DNA from: Procambarus clarkii | Lineage: Eukaryota; Arthropoda; Malacostraca; Decapoda; Cambaridae | NCBI RefSeq assembly: GCF_040958095.1 | Contig: NC_091152.1 | Coordinates: forward strand, 22,629,998-22,693,997 | DNA length: 64,000 nucleotides | Direction of reading: 5' to 3' | Shown: positions 44,591 to 59,400 of the stretch, piece after piece | How the letters are laid out: every line of letters begins with the position of its first letter | How positions within the stretch are numbered: position 1 is the stretch's first letter | Program-made: the position numbers and the translations under genes | Notes under the pieces: generated by a model | What the model was told of the DNA's origin: nothing | Seen by the model: the letters and a program-made list of their open reading frames with translations, nothing else | Database searches by the model: none

Positions 44591-45448
44591 CATATTTCAT
44601 TTGATTTAAAAATGTCTGAGATTTTTTACTTAATCTAAGTTATATTGCATGGTGCTAATATGAATATTATACATGACTGTTTTTTCTTTTCTTTCTCTTT
44701 CTCCCTTTCTTTCTTTCTCTTTCTTTCCTTCTCTCTCTTATTCTTTCTCTTTCTACATGAATATTATACTTGACTGTGTTTACATTCACTTGTAGATTTT
44801 TATTTTTAGTTAATTAGTCCTAAACTTTTGATTAATAGATTTTTATTATTAGTCATAGAAAAACTATAGTGTTATATGTATACTCGGAAAATTTTACTTG
44901 TTTTAGTTTTAAGTAACAATAACTGCTTATAACGTCAGACTGATCTCAGCATGACATGAATCACAGGCTGCTTGATCACAAAATCTATTGTGTTCACATA
45001 TTGCATATATAGATTTTTAAATTTTTACTTTTATATTCTGTTATAGATATAGTCTATATATTTCGAGCTATTACATATATTTTGTTGTATTACTCATTCC
45101 TAATTAAATAAATATAATATTTTAATTCTCTTTTTGTACCCTATTTATTTGTAATTTACACATACATATATAGGATGTCCATTTCTATCTCAGATATGTC
45201 TTCTTTCTTTCTCTCCCTTTCTATTTCAGATATGAATTACAAAATTATTATACCCTAATTTACCCTAAACGCTTTAATGTAGGTAATTAAAAGATCATAA
45301 AAAAGTTTTTAGAAATGTTAATTATATACGTTCTAAGGTTGTATATAAAAGTTCTCAAAAAACCTTTTCTAAACGTAATTATAAACGTGCTGAAAACAAT
45401 GAAATGTCGTTTTTAGGATGTTTTAAAAACATGAAAATGTTTGCTGGG
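44591..45448. other. Right subterminal region of the TIR segment, no gene
   Basis: AT-rich, with a TTTCTTTC-type tract near 44680-44755. The last ~150 bp has TAAACGT, ATACGTTC and GTTTTTAGG motifs resembling those of the left end, before the TIR ending GTTTGCTGGG. Confidence 0.55.
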
Positions 45449-47553
45449 ATACGCCATCTGAAAGTTAAAACCTTAACCGTACTTTTATTTCATACTCGTG
45501 AAAATAAGCAGCAAAAGCGTCGATATATGTTATCGATAGTATCTAAATAATGTAGTACTCGTTAACTTAATAATAACGCTCTATTACTCTCTCATCTATC
45601 CTTATTTCAATTATGGTGCTTGGGGTTCTACTACCCAAAATCATCTACATCTTCTAATTACTCAACACAAATCTTCTATAGAACAATAACAAACTTTGGC
45701 CCCAGACAGCTCTCGGTAACCTTATTTAAATCTTTGAATATGTACTGCTGTCCTAGTTGTACTCACTTAGTTGTGTTTTCGGGGATTGAACTCTGGCTCT
45801 TTGGTCCCGCCTCTCAACTGTCAATCAACTGTTGTACAGATTCCCGAGCCCTGTCATATCTACATTTGAAATTGTGTATGGCGTCAGCCTCCACCACATC
45901 ACTGCCTAATGCATTCCACCTGTTAACTACCCTGACACTGAAAAAGTTCTTTCTGAGGTTGGAAGAAAACGTGCTCAGATTGGGGACTTGTTTATTTTAT
46001 AATGGTAAATAATAAATTAATATATAATAAATTAATATATAATAAATTAATATATAATAAATTAATATATAATAAATTAATTTATTATATAAATTAATAA
46101 ATAATAAATTAATAAATAATAAAATTATTATTATATAATAAATAATAATAATAAATAGTATAATGATAAGCAATTATTTTTAATGAATCAAATAGCTAAT
46201 TAGGATGAATGATAAATAATTATTGACTAGTGCATAACAATAAAGTATTAAGGAATAATTATAATGAATAATCCTTAATGATAAAGTAGAGATCAATTAC
46301 AATTAATAACTACATCCATAGGTAGTAAATGAAAGTTGCATTAATTAGACTAATTACAATTCATGGGAATATTTCTTAGCTATCTGCAGGCTTATCACTT
46401 TGGGGGTTCCGGCGGAGCACCCCCAATCCCGCGAGGGACAGCGGGAGAAGGATTAAGGAGAAGGGGTTCCTTACTCTTACTAGCATGTAGACTGGGCAAA
46501 TGATTAGCTGTGGACAGCGGGACACTTGGGGACCGGCGCTGCACCCCCACCGCAGGCCAGCTGGCCGGACCCCCCCCCCCCCCCCGAAGGGCGAGGCCCG
46601 CTGGTCGCAAGGAGGCCTCAGAGTGGCAGTGCAACAACGTCCCGGACGTAGTCAGCTGGGTGTTCCGGCTGGTTGCTGGACCTGCCGTTAACTCCGATGG
46701 CTAGCCCGTCAAGAGAGCCGAGTGGCCCTGTCAATTCTAAAGGTAAGAGGGCGTGGTCGGCTGAAGGCGAGCCTAGCTCTGCGAGGGCGACGCGAATTAA
46801 TCGCCCTGAAGAAGTGTTGCCTGTTCACTGGGCACGGGCCGGGTAGAACTTGCGGGGGGGCGCTCGCTGGGCTAGGGTATGCGTGCGTCCTGCACTGCGC
46901 TTGCAGGATCCTAAGAGTGTTGATTCCTGACCATGTAAGCGATACCTGGTCCAGTCGGAGCGTGCGTCGATTTTTTGTCGCGTAGATCACCTCCCCCCGG
47001 GCTGAAAGATATAAGGCAGTAAGGGTGGGCAGAAGCGGCATGCAGTGTTATCGTGACAGGCAAGGGCACAGACGAGAGGGAAACCCTAGCTGAATCAATA
47101 CGGAGACGAAAAACGGGGGGAGGGAGCCCGGCACAGGAATTAAGAGATTCCTTAATTAACAATCCTGGATGAATAAAGAGTTTTCCGAATAATTATACTG
47201 TAGCAATGAAGGGGGCTAACAATTCTAAGAATCTTCCAGCAAACGGAAGGGGGAAGTACCTTTGCTAAGAGCAAAGGTGGGAGAAAGCCAGTAGGAGAGC
47301 AGCAAAGAAGCACAAAGCAACTATAAACAGGGATAATACGAAACACTATAAATCTTGAATATAAACAATACATATACCAAGAACGGATATATACAACAAA
47401 GCAATATATACATAAACAATAAAATGGAATAAGAACCAATTCTTAAAGCCAAATCTATAACATGCTTGTGTCCTAAGCGGATGTAGAATGTGAGCGGGGA
47501 ACATTACCCTTCGTCTCCATCCCATCTCTGCTTCCAGACGGGTGATAGGGCTG

Positions 47554-50500
47554 GATAGAAGCCAAGGAGTCTGCCTTAAGTGGCCGCTGAGTGTAGTCTT
47601 GTGTTGTCAATGAGCGTCTGCAAGCCGCAGCTAGTACGCCGTGAACTTCGGCTACATCTTTTAGAACAGGGGCAAAGTGAAATCGACGGCAGGGAACCGT
47701 CATCCAGTAACTGTAATAAGGAATAATATTAAGAATACAATGTCGTAAATAATCGTACAATGTAAGAATACAATGTAATATCGTAAATAACCGATGATGG
47801 CAAGTGCCGCAGAATGGAAGAAATTAAGAAAGCAACGCCAAACCATAATAACAATTTATATTTTTAATAAAATAATACTGGAATGACAGTAACGATACGG
47901 AATAATATTAATACTATCATATAGCCCAGCAAATAAGGGAAGATAATAGTATTAACGTAGGCCCTGGGCGGCTGCAACCCGGCACCGCTGCGTGTGTTGT
48001 AATGGTGATAAGAGGAATATCCGGCTCGCGTTCTCTTCCTCGCCGCAGTAGCTTTTTTTTTTTTTTTTTTTTTTTTTAGGCATGAATTTTTAGGCATGAG
48101 GCAAAAGCAATGCTATAAATTGCGGAAGTAATTACAACTCATAACTGAAAGTCTAGCAGTCATAAGATATATTTTAAAATTGTTCACAAATAATATAAAT
48201 TATAAATCACCAAAACGGCGTACCGCACGACGCCAGGGCGTCAAAGCTTAAGGTAGAGATAACCGAGACGGCGAGTAGCCACTCGCTCGGCCTAACTGGC
48301 CTTACCTAACAACTTAAACAAAGTCGAGCGAACAAGCATAAAATTCCACCGGGAAGTAAAACCTGTAGCTGGTGTTGGGAGGGCATCAATTGAATTAAAC
48401 TGTGATAGGGTAAATGTAAACATTTAGGCCGTAAATGATAAACCACATAACGTAACCAGGAGAAACAACAAATATGCCGCAAGGCTACCCGTAATAACAG
48501 TAATAATTTACAGAGGAAACTAAACATAAATGCAGGGCCTGAAACTTAAAGCAGGAGACAAGGGCCCGTAACACCGCGACTAGCACGTCCTAACTGACTT
48601 TACTTAATAACTTAAGGCAAAGCAAAAGTTAAACAAACATACTGTAAACACAGTAAAAGACACGTGCAATAAAACAAAGCATCCTGAGCGGGAATAAAGT
48701 GAGTAGGCTAGTGGAAAATGCGAAGCCAGGGAAACTGAAGCAAGAGGCAAGAGGCCTGCGACACGGCAACTAGCACAACCTAGCTGGCTTAGTTAATAAC
48801 TCAAATACAATAAGCACGGGATTTTTTATATGTTAAAGAATTATGCACGTGGGTAGTACCTGGACCTTAAACCCACATTAACGTAGCGTGTATAACACAA
48901 ACACCAATAGTCAAAATTGTGCAAAATAATGGATCAACTTAACGACCGTTGCCGAATGTTGAACTGCAAAATCCTGCCATCAGCGGCTGGAACATCGGGG
49001 CTGGGCACCTGCAGCTGGACATCGACAGCTGGAGCATCAACATCTGATAAAGGGAGGAAAATAGCGGCAACTGGCCACCAGGGAAGACCTTAGTGGTAAG
49101 TAGAGGGCCAGCTGCAAGACAATTTAGGCTTAAGACTGGAATATAACTGTCCTAGAAATAACGGGAACAATTCATGAAGCTGGGAAAGCGAGAATTACAA
49201 AACTGAAAAGAGTGTTAAATTGATGGGCGCAACGTCGGGTGGAACGCTTCAGCTGGAGGTTCATGACTGAAGCATCGGCTGCCGGGAAGCCTAAGATGGA
49301 ACTGGGGCGTTAGCAGCTGTAACATCGTCTGCTGAAACTAGCTGAATCTGTGAGGGCGCCCGCTGCAACAGCTACGGCCGAGCCACCAGCTGGCCCATCC
49401 TCTGCAGGAACAACACCGGCTGGGACGACGTCGTTGGAAAAGCCTAACAATGTAATAAATTATTATATGAATAATCGTAAATAAATGGTGTAAATAATAA
49501 AATTATAAACCAATTATAACTAATTATAAATAATTAAATTGCAAAACAAAGTATGCTCAAAATAAAGCTGGACTATAACTCCTTAGAGAAACGGGATTAA
49601 CACTTTGAGCAGAGGTAAATACAACCAAATACATTAACGAAAAGGAGTGAAAAAAAAGACACTTCGGCTGGAAGGCTTCAGCTGGAACTTCGGCGTGGGA
49701 GGCGTTTTCTTCTCCACCTTCTCGGCGTTTTCTTTTTAAACCTTGTTGGTAAAGATGAATGAGGTTACTTAGTGTGAATTATTTAGACCAGGAGGATCTC
49801 TTGGTTGGTCCAATGGTTTTCTTTCGCTCCCAGGAAACTGATATTTCGGATGGGCTTTTATTTATGTTATCTAATCTTCTAATTTGACTGCTTATTTGGC
49901 AGGTAGGAGATTTATATAATTTACAGTTTGTGCTTTAGGGTAATATTTGGGAGAGTCCGCTTAAGTCTCCTGCAAACAGGATTCTCTATTGGCGTCCAAG
50001 CCACGAAGTAGCCCCAGTATTATTACTTTAAACTACTAATATTAAGGATAATAAGGCCCAATTTAATGGGCCAAGAAAAAATTATTTAAGACTCATTGAG
50101 TTGTTCCCCTCCACGGAAATCTTTAGTAAAAGGCGAAAGATTTATGCGTTTTGAAGGGAAACCAGAGTTAAATATGCGAGAAATTTAGCGATACCGCCGA
50201 CAGAGCGCTGAGGCGAAAAACGTAAACTTATTTCGGGACTAGAAGGGCATGGACCGGTAACTCTAATAAACAGTAATTGTTTTATTCTTTGCAATATTTC
50301 TCTATTGTTGTGCTATCATCAGTTTCATTCTGTATCTTTACTGTTTGGATATATTTATAAGTGTGCATTGTTTTCATAACATAATTTGTGTTATCTGTTT
50401 GACACGTGCTAAAATATATGGTGATGATCCTTGATATGTTACATACGCCATCTGAAAGTTAAAACCTTAACCGTACTTTTATTTCATACTCGTGAAAATA

Positions 50501-52544
50501 AGCAGCAAAAGCGTCGATATATGTTATCGATAGTATCTAAATAATGTAGTACTCGTTAACTTAATAATAACGCTCTATTACTCTCTCATCTATCCTTATT
50601 TCAATTATGGTGCTTGGGGTTCTACTACCCAAAATCATCTACATCTTCTAATTACTCAACACAAATCTTCTATAGAACAATAACAAACTTTGGCCCCAGA
50701 CAGCTCTCGGTAACCTTATTTAAATCTTTGAATATGTACTGCTGTCCTAGTTGTACTCACTTAGTTGTGTTTTCGGGGATTGAACTCTGGCTCTTTGGTC
50801 CCGCCTCTCAACTGTCAATCAACTGTTGTACAGATTCCCGAGCCCTGTCATATCTACATTTGAAATTGTGTATGGCGTCAGCCTCCACCACATCACTGCC
50901 TAATGCATTCCACCTGTTAACTACCCTGACACTGAAAAAGTTCTTTCTGAGGTTGGAAGAAAACGTGCTCAGATTGGGGACTTGTTTATTTTATAATGGT
51001 AAATAATAAATTAATATATAATAAATTAATATATAATAATTTAATATATAATAAATTAATTTATTATATAAATTAATAAATAATAAATTAATAAATAATA
51101 AAATTATTATTATATAATAAATAATAATAATAAATAGTATAATGATAAGCAATTATTTTTAATGAATCAAATAGCTAATTAGGATGAATGATAAATAATT
51201 ATTGACTAGTGCATAACAATAAAGTATTAAGGAATAATTATAATGAATAATCCTTAATGATAAAGTAGAGATCAATTACAATTAATAACTACATCCATAG
51301 GTAGTAAATGAAAGTTGCATTAATTAGACTAATTACAATTCATGGGAATATTTCTTAGCTATCTGCAGGCTTATCACTTTGGGGGTTCCGGCGGAGCACC
51401 CCCAATCCCGCGAGGGCCAGCGGGAGAAGGATTAAGGAGAAGGGGTTCCTTACTCTTACTAGCATGTAGACTGGGCAAAGGATTAGCTGCGGACAGCGGG
51501 ACACTTGGGGACCGGCGCTGCACCCCCACCGCAGGCCAGCTGGCCGGACCCCCCCCCCCCCCCCCCCGAAGGGCGAGGCCCGCTGGTCGCAAGGAGGCCT
51601 CAGAGTGGCAGTGCAACAACGTCCCGGACGTAGTCAGCTGGGTGTTCCGGCTGGTTGCTGGACCTGCCGTTAACTCCGATGGCTAGCCCGTCAAGAGAGC
51701 CGAGTGGCCCTGTCAATTCTAAAGGTAAGAGGGCGTGGTCGGCTGAAGGCGAGCCTAGCTCTGCGAGGGCGGCGCGAATTAATCGCCCTGAAGAAGTGTT
51801 GCCTGTTCACTGGGCACGGGCCGGGTAGAACTTGCCGGGGGGCGCTCGCTGGGCTAGGGTATGCGTGCGTCCTGCACTGCGCTTGCAGGATCCTAAGAGT
51901 GTTGATTCCTGACCATGTAAGCGATACCTGGTCCAGTCGGAGCGTGCGTCGATTTTTTGTCGCGTAGATCACCTCCCCCCGGGCTGAAAGATATAAGGCA
52001 GTAAGGGTGGGCAGAAGCGGCATGCAGTGTTATCGTGACAGGCAAGGGCACAGACGAGAGGGAAACCCTAGCTGAATCAATACGGAGACGAAAAACGGGG
52101 GGAGGGAGCCCGGCACAGGAATTAAGAGATTCCTTAATTAACAATCCTGGATGAATAAAGAGTTTTCCGAATAATTATACTGTAGCAATGAAGGGGGCTA
52201 ACAATTCTAAGAATCTTCCAGCAAACGGAAGGGGGCAGTACCTTTGCTAAGAGCAAAGGTGGGAGAAAGCCAGTAGGAGAGCAGCAAAGAAGCACAAAGC
52301 AACTATAAACAGGGATAATACGAAACACTATAAATCTTGAATATAAACAATACATATACCAAGAACGGGTATATACAACAAAGCAATATATACATAAACA
52401 ATAAAATGGAATAAGAACCAATTCTTAAGCCAAATCTATAACATGCTTGTGTCCTAAGCGGATGTAGAATGTGAGCGGGGAACATTACCCTTCGTCTCCA
52501 TCCCATCTCTGCTTCCAGACGGGTGATAGGGCTGGATAGAAGCC
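47554..52544 (+). repeat. Satellite unit 5
   Basis: This unit is 4,991 bp long. It carries the second variant set: a single AAAATTATTT segment, AATTTAATGGG and TTTTTAATGAATCA. Its AT minisatellite has a different copy number from units 1-3. Confidence 0.93.
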
Positions 52545-53029
52545 AAGGAGTCTGCCTTAAGTGGCCGCTGAGTGTAGTCTTGTGTTGTCAATGAGCGTCT
52601 GCAAGCCGCAGCTAGTACGCCATGAACTTCGGCTACATCTTTTAGAACAGGGGCAAAGTGAAATCGACGGCAGGGAACCGTCATCCAGTAACTGTAATAA
52701 GGAATAATATTAAGAATACAATGTCGTAAATAATCGTACAATGTAAGAATACAATGTAATATCGTAAATAACCGATGACGGCAAGTGCCGCAGAATGGAA
52801 GAAATTAAGAAAGCAACGCCAAACCATAATAACAATTTATATTTTTAATAAAATAATACTGGAATGACAGTAACGATACGGAATAATATTAATACTATCA
52901 TATAGCCCAGCAAATAAAGGAAGATAATAGTATTAACGTAGGCCCTGGGCGGCTGCAACCCGGCACCGCTGCGTGTGTTGTAATGGTGATAAGAGGAATA
53001 TCCGGCTCGCGTTCTCTTCCTCGCCGCAG

Positions 53030-53064
<35 letters not shown>

Positions 53065-55532
53065 GCATGAATTTTTAGGCATGAGGCAAAAGCAATGCTA
53101 TAAATTGCGGAAGTAATACAACTCATAACTGAAAGTCTAGCAGTCATAAGATATATTTTAAAATTGTTCACAAATAATATAAATTATAAATCACCAAAAC
53201 GGCGTACCGCACGACGCCAGGGCGTCAAAGCTTAAGGTAGAGATAACCGAGACGGCGAGTAGCCACTCGCTCGGCCTAACTGGCCTTACCTAACAACTTA
53301 AACAAAGTCGAGCGAACAAGCATAAAATTCCACCGGGAAGTAAAACCTGTAGCTGGTGTTGGGAGGGCATCAATTGAATTAAACTGTGATAGGGTAAATG
53401 TAAACATTTAGGCCGTAAATGATAAACCACATAACGTAACCAGGAGAAACAACAAATATGCCGCAAGGCTACCCGTAATAACAGTAATAATTTACAAAGG
53501 AAACTAAACATAAATGCAGGGCCTGAAACTTAAAGCAGGAGACAAGGGCCCGTAACACCGCGACTAGCACGTCCTAACTGACTTTACTTAATAACTTAAG
53601 GCAAAGCAAAAGTTAAACAAACATACTGTAAACACAGTAAAAGACACGTGCAATAAAACAAAGCATCCTGAGCGGGAATAAAGTGAGTAGGCTAGTGGAA
53701 AATGCGAAGCCAGGGAAACTGAAGCAAGAGGCAAGAGGCCTGCGACACGGCAACTAGCACAACCTAGCTGGCTTAGTTAATAACTCAAATACAATAAGCA
53801 CGGGATTTTTTATATGTTAAAGAATTATGCACGTGGGTAGTACCTGGACCTTAAACCCACATTAACGTAGCGTGTATAACACAAACACCAATAGTCAAAA
53901 TTGTGCAAAATAATGGATCAACTTAACGACCGTTGCCGAATGTTGAACTGCAAAATCCTGCCATCAGCGGCTGGAACATCGGGGCTGGGCACCTGCAGCT
54001 GGACATCGACAGCTGGAGCATCAACATCTGATAAAGGGAGGAAAATAGCGGCAACTGGCCACCAGGGAAGACCTTAGTGGTAAGTAGAGGGCCAGCTGCA
54101 AGACAATTTAGGCTTAAGACTGGAATATAACTGTCCTAGAAATAACGGGAACAATTCATGAAGCTGGGAAAGCGAGAATTACAAAACTGAAGAGTGTTAA
54201 ATTGATGGGCGCAACGTCGGGTGGAACGCTTCAGCTGGAGGTTCATGACTGAAGCATCGGCTGCCGGGAAGCCTAAGATGGAACTGGGGCGTTAGCAGCT
54301 GTAACATCGTCTGCTGAAACTAGCTGAATCTGTGAGGGCGCCCGCTGCAACAGCTACGGCCGAGCCACCAGCTGGCCCATCCTCTGCAGGAACAACACCG
54401 GCTGGGACGACGTCGTTGGAAAAGCCTAACAATGTAATAAATTATTATATGAATAATCGTAAATAAATGGTGTAAATAATAAAATTATAAACCAATTATA
54501 ACTAATTATAAATAATTAAATTGCAAAACAAAGTATGCTCAAAATAAAGCTGGACTATAACTCCTTAGAGAAACGGGATTAACACTTTGAGCAGAGGTAA
54601 ATACAACCAAATACATTAACGAAAAGGAGTGAAAAAAAAGACACTTCGGCTGGAAGGCTTCAGCTGGAACTTCGGCGTGGGAGGCGTTTTCTTCTCCACC
54701 TTCTCGGCGTTTTCTTTTTAAACCTTGTTGGTAAAGATGAATGAGGTTACTTAGTGTGAATTATTTAGACCAGGAGGATCTCTTGGTTGGTCCAATGGTT
54801 TTCTTTCGCTCCCAGGAAACTGATATTTCGGATGGGTTTTTATTTATGTTATCTAATCTTCTAATTTGACTGCTTATTTGGCAGGTAGGAGATTTATATA
54901 ATTTACAGTTTGTGCTTTAGGGTAATATTTGGGAGAGTCCGCTTAAGTCTCCTGCAAACAGGATTCTCTATTGGCGTCCAAGCCACGAAGTAGCCCCAGT
55001 ATTATTACTTTAAACTACTAATATTAAGGATAATAAAGCCCAATTTAATGGGCCAAGAAAAAATTATTTAAGACTCATTGAGTTGTTCCCCTCCACGGAA
55101 ATCTTTAGTAAAAGGCGAAAGATTGATGTGTTTTAAAGGGAAACCAGAGTTAAATATGCGAGAAATTTAGCGATACCGCCGACAGAGCGCTGAGGCGAAA
55201 AACGTAAACTTATTTCGGGACTAGAAGGGCATGGACCGGTAACTCTAATAAACAGTAATTGTTTTATTCTTTGCAATATTTCTCTATTGTTGTGCTATCA
55301 TCAGTTTCATTCTGTATCTTTACTGTTTGGATATATTTATAAGTGTGCATTGTTTTCATAACATAATTTGTGTTATCTGTTTGACACGTGCTAAAATATA
55401 TGGTGATGATCCTTGATATGTTACATACGCCATCTGAAAGTTAAAACCTTAACCGTACTTTTATTTCATACTCGTGAAAATAAGCAGCAAAAGCGTCGAT
55501 ATATGTTATCGATAGTATCTAAATAATGTAGT

Positions 55533-56519
55533 TGTTATAAATATATGTGTGGGGCTTCTATGGGGTACTGGTACTATTAAGGGGTAAGGGTAGTTAGAAG
55601 ACAAGAGTATCAAATATGGGAGAGCTAAAAGGCCCGGCCCCCAAAATAAACTATCCACAGTAGTAATTACTTGCTACTAGACCATATATGTTAGTCTAAG
55701 GGTTGATCAATGCGCTCCCACACTGGAAGAAGGGATACTCTGTAATTCATGTACTTATTTATTAACCCCTTAACAACCCCCCATATACACTCACACCAAT
55801 AACAATAATAATAATAACTTTACCACACTATCTTACGTTAAAAGCCTTGGTCCACTTAGGCAGGATACAAGGTTTACACTAATAACAAGCTAGGGTAAAG
55901 TTCTACTGGATAAGCACTGAAGCTGGATGCAGCTTAGGGTAGGGAAACCACGTGGGACCCTAATACAAAACACAACACTTAGGGGTATCCAAAACACTGG
56001 CAAATACTACCCCCAGGTCTCACCAATCGTTACTACCAGAGTAGGTACACTTAATAATGCCCCGTACTTAACTTAAGGATACAGGAACTTCAGGTAAGGG
56101 AAATAAGTAAGAGGAGAAGGGAGAAGAGTAGGGGTGCAGCCACAGAGTAGGTCTCGTCCGCACTAACACCAGCCAGAGAAGGACCTTCTAGCGACCAGCT
56201 AGGCCTCCCATGTCGTGGTGCCGGAAGGAGCCTAATTGATCGTGCAGCTAAGCACATTAAAGATCTTCCCCTATGCAATGTATTGTTACTTTACAAATGA
56301 TTAGAAAGTATTAGTAAGCAAAGTTGGTGCCTATGTTATTATTTAATAATCAACCCCCAGCTCAGTCTTTAAATGCTCTTTGAGAAACAATAATAGTCTT
56401 ACGTCTGGCGGGGAAGATACAAACAATTGCCGCTAGTGATGCACCCAACTGTACTACCAGAAAGTTTAATAGCTCAATTTTGACCTCTGGTTTCCACTGG
56501 AGAACCCAGGGTCGTAACA
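55533..56519 (-). repeat. Gypsy LTR (3' LTR in element orientation)
   Basis: 987 bp. Bounded on its internal side by a polypurine tract. Confidence 0.95.
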
Positions 56520-56537
56520 CTCCTCCCCCCTTCAGAG
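56520..56537 (-). promoter_or_regulatory. Polypurine tract of the Gypsy element
   Basis: On the minus strand CTGAAGGGGGGAGGAG lies directly before the 3' LTR. This is the expected primer site for plus-strand DNA and confirms the element's orientation. Confidence 0.85.
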
Positions 56538-56830
56538 AAAAAAAAAATGTGACTACTAGAATAGTAGCCATATTTTTTTGTAAGAGTATACAGAGAATAA
56601 AAAGAAAAAAACTTATGACAAAAACAAAAAATCAATCAAAAACAATTTCTCTGCAAAAAAAAAATACAAAGGAGTTCTCTGAAAGAAAAAAAAAAAACAT
56701 ACACAAAAAAATAAAAGAACAGGGAAGTAAATAAATTAGACACGGAATATTTAATGTCACAGGAGAACCTAAAAAAAAATTAACTAAAGCATGACAGTTG
56801 GTAAATGGCTTTCTGTGGCTCAGATGAATG
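56538..56830 (-). other. Gypsy 3' untranslated stretch
   Basis: A-rich on the plus strand, with many A runs and no domain. No envelope-like or additional gene is seen here. Confidence 0.7.
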
Positions 56831-58250
56831 TTATTCAGACAACCGGGACAGAGCGTCGGCTATCACGTTGAGTCTGCCCGGTAGGTGGGTAATGGAAAGA
56901 TTGAAGTCCTGTAGGTACAATGCCCACCTGAGGATGCGTTTATTCTTACCCTTCATCTGAGTCAGGAAGACTAGTGGGTTATGGTCCGTGTACACTTCTA
57001 CTATATTACCTGTGAGGTAAACTTTGAACTTTTTACATGTTAACACTAGCGCCAACGCCTCTTTTTCTACCACTGAATAATTGCATTGCGCCTTGTCGAA
57101 TTTCACAGAGTAATAATATACTGGGTGTTCCACCTGATCATCCCCAGTTTGCAACAACACTGCACCAGCACCCGAGTCAGACGCGTCAACATGAATTTTA
57201 AACGGTCGGTCGAACCTTGGACTAGCAAGCACTGGGGCGGAAGCTAAGATCAATTTCAAATTTTTAAATGCCTCTGCACAGTCTGATGACCACTTAAATT
57301 TAACGGCTTTCCGCAACAAGTCTGTGAGAGGAGTGGCAACACTGGAAAAGTTCTGACAAAAACGTCGATAGTACGCACACATACCGATAAATCTTTGAAC
57401 GTCCTTTTTAGACTTTAGTACTGGATACTCCAGAATGGCACTGATTTTATCTTGCCGAGGTAACACTTTTCCTTGGCCCACTTCATAACCGAGGTACGTC
57501 ACTGTGCCTTGGCCAAAATGACACTTTTTAGCATTTAAGGTGAGATTTGCCCTTTTCAAGATGGCAAACAACTGGCGTAACCTAGCTATGTGGTCAGCCC
57601 AATTACTGTCAAACAGCACGATATCATCTAAATACGCCCGACAATTTGGCACCTTAGCGAGTAGAGAGTTCATGAGTCTCTGGAACGTGGAGAGCTACCG
57701 TTCGGAGCATTACGCAAGCCGAACGGTAACACTTGATACTCAAAAACACCCTCGGGTGTCACAAACGCCGTTAGCTGTTTAGCACGTTCAGTGAGTGGGA
57801 TTTGATAATACCCCCTCGAGAGGTCGAATTTCGAAACGTACTTGGCATTTCCCAACTCGTCGATGCAGTCCTCGAGGAGGGGCAGCGGATAGGCATCCAC
57901 AATGGTCACCTTGTTGAGCTGCCGATAGTCGGTGCATAATCGCCAGGAGCCGTCTGGTTTGGGGACCAAAAGGCAGGGTGAGCACCAAGAGCCCTGGCTC
58001 GGCCAGATGAGGCCGTGCTGGAGCAAGAAGTCGACCTCCTTCCGTACGATGGTCTTCTTTTCTGGACTCATCCGATAGGGTTGAAGGCGAATGGGAGTGT
58101 AGTCCGTCAACTCGACATCATGGCAAATGGCATCAGTCTGGGTCGGGACCTCCCCGAACAGACTGGAGAATTCATCAACCAACGACTGCACCTCTTCACG
58201 TAGGGCCATCTGCAAATGGGACAGTCCCTCCACAGCATTCACAGAACTAG
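56831..58250 (-). pseudogene. Gypsy pol: reverse transcriptase and RNase H
   Basis: The RT part shows IRLQPYRMSPEKKTIVRKEV, WCSPCLLVPKPDGSWRLCTD, FDLSRGYYQIPL and the active-site box AYLDDIVLF (about 57630). A connection region with LNAKKCHFGQGTVTYLGYEV and MCAYYRRFCQNFS follows. RNase H (about 56840-57200) shows IHVDASDSGAGAVLLQ, VEKEALALVLTCKKF and YTDHNPLVFL, and ends in ADALSRLSE. In the family these domains copy the RNA and remove the template. RNase H is the last domain of the element. Fossil copy. Confidence 0.92.
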
Positions 58251-58329
58251 AATTATTGAAAATGAGATTAGTTGGGTCCCCAGAACAATCATCCCCTCTC
58301 TCACTGGAAATGGAAACATTGGTTAGTGC

Positions 58330-59400
58330 AATGGGCCTGGGGCCCTGGAACTTCTTCAGTCGATTTACATGTATGAGCATTACCTGGTTACGTTTGTCAG
58401 AGTGCCTCACTTTGTACGTGAGGTCCCCAGTCTTTTCTGTCACAATGTAGGGGCCTTCGTACTTGTGGGACATAGTGTTCCCTAGTCGAGGCTTTAATAC
58501 CAGGACAGGGTCGCCAGGTTGAAATACCCGTAACTTAGATTTAGCATCGTTACGTTCTTTCATCTTTTCTTGGGCCTTGCCAAGATACTTTAATGCAGCC
58601 GCCTTGCAGTCCTTGAGTCTCTGGTGGTGTTGCGCAAAGAAAGCCGAACCTTCGGTTAACGTTACGTTCCCTAACAGATTCTCCTGTAACATTTGCAAGG
58701 GTCCACGAACTTTATGGCCAAAGACTAACTCAAAAGGAGAACAGCCCAGTGAACTTTGTAATCCCTCTCTAGCCGCAAACAAAACATACGGTAAATTCTC
58801 ATCCCAGAAGATGTGGGAACTCTCGCACGATGTCTTCAACATCTGCTTCAGAGTTAGATGGAAACGTTCAATTACCCCCTGACTCTGTGGATGGTATGGG
58901 CTGGAAACATGAGTTATTCCATGTTCCTTACAAAATTGCTCAAAAACATCAGACTTAAAATTAGTACCATTGTCAGTTTGCACGACCCGAGGCAGTCCAA
59001 AAGTGGAAAAAAATTGCAACATACGAGCAACAACAGTTTTTGCTCGGATGTTTCTTACAGCAAAAGCCTCTGGGTAACGAGTAGTGATACACATCATTGT
59101 GATTAGGTAAATATTACCAGACTTAGTTCTAGGTAATGGTCCAACACAGTCCATTACCACATGAGAAAATGGTTCCTCTGGCACGACAATAGGCTTTAGA
59201 GGAGCTTTAGGTGGAGTCTGGTTTGGTTTCCCAACCAGTTGACAAACAATACACGCATTACAAAATTTTGCCACATCGCTTTTCAGCTTGGGCCAGAAAA
59301 AATACTTTAAAATTTTGTGATACGTAATATTTATACCTTGATGTCCCCCCATAGGATCATCATGAGCAGCTGCCAAAACTCTTTCTCTATAGCAGGTCGG
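58330..59400 (-). pseudogene. Gypsy pol: integrase, placed upstream of RT
   Basis: The HHCC zinc finger reads HDDPMGGHQGINITYHKILK to FCNACIVCQ (about 59240-59365). The catalytic triad residues are in VVMDCVGPL (D, about 59150), QTDNGTNF (D, about 58973) and GVIERFH (E, about 58868). The C-terminal part has a chromo/GPY-like segment (FQPGDPVLVLKPRL, YEGPYIVTEKTGDLTYKV). In the family it inserts the cDNA. Its location before RT, in one continuous stretch with protease, is the diagnostic feature. Fossil copy. Confidence 0.93.

Noticed and set aside
43784-44609. Long open frames on both strands with RERE or LSLS repeats
   Set aside because: They are produced by the CT dinucleotide tract, which is open in all frames; no domain and no start context.
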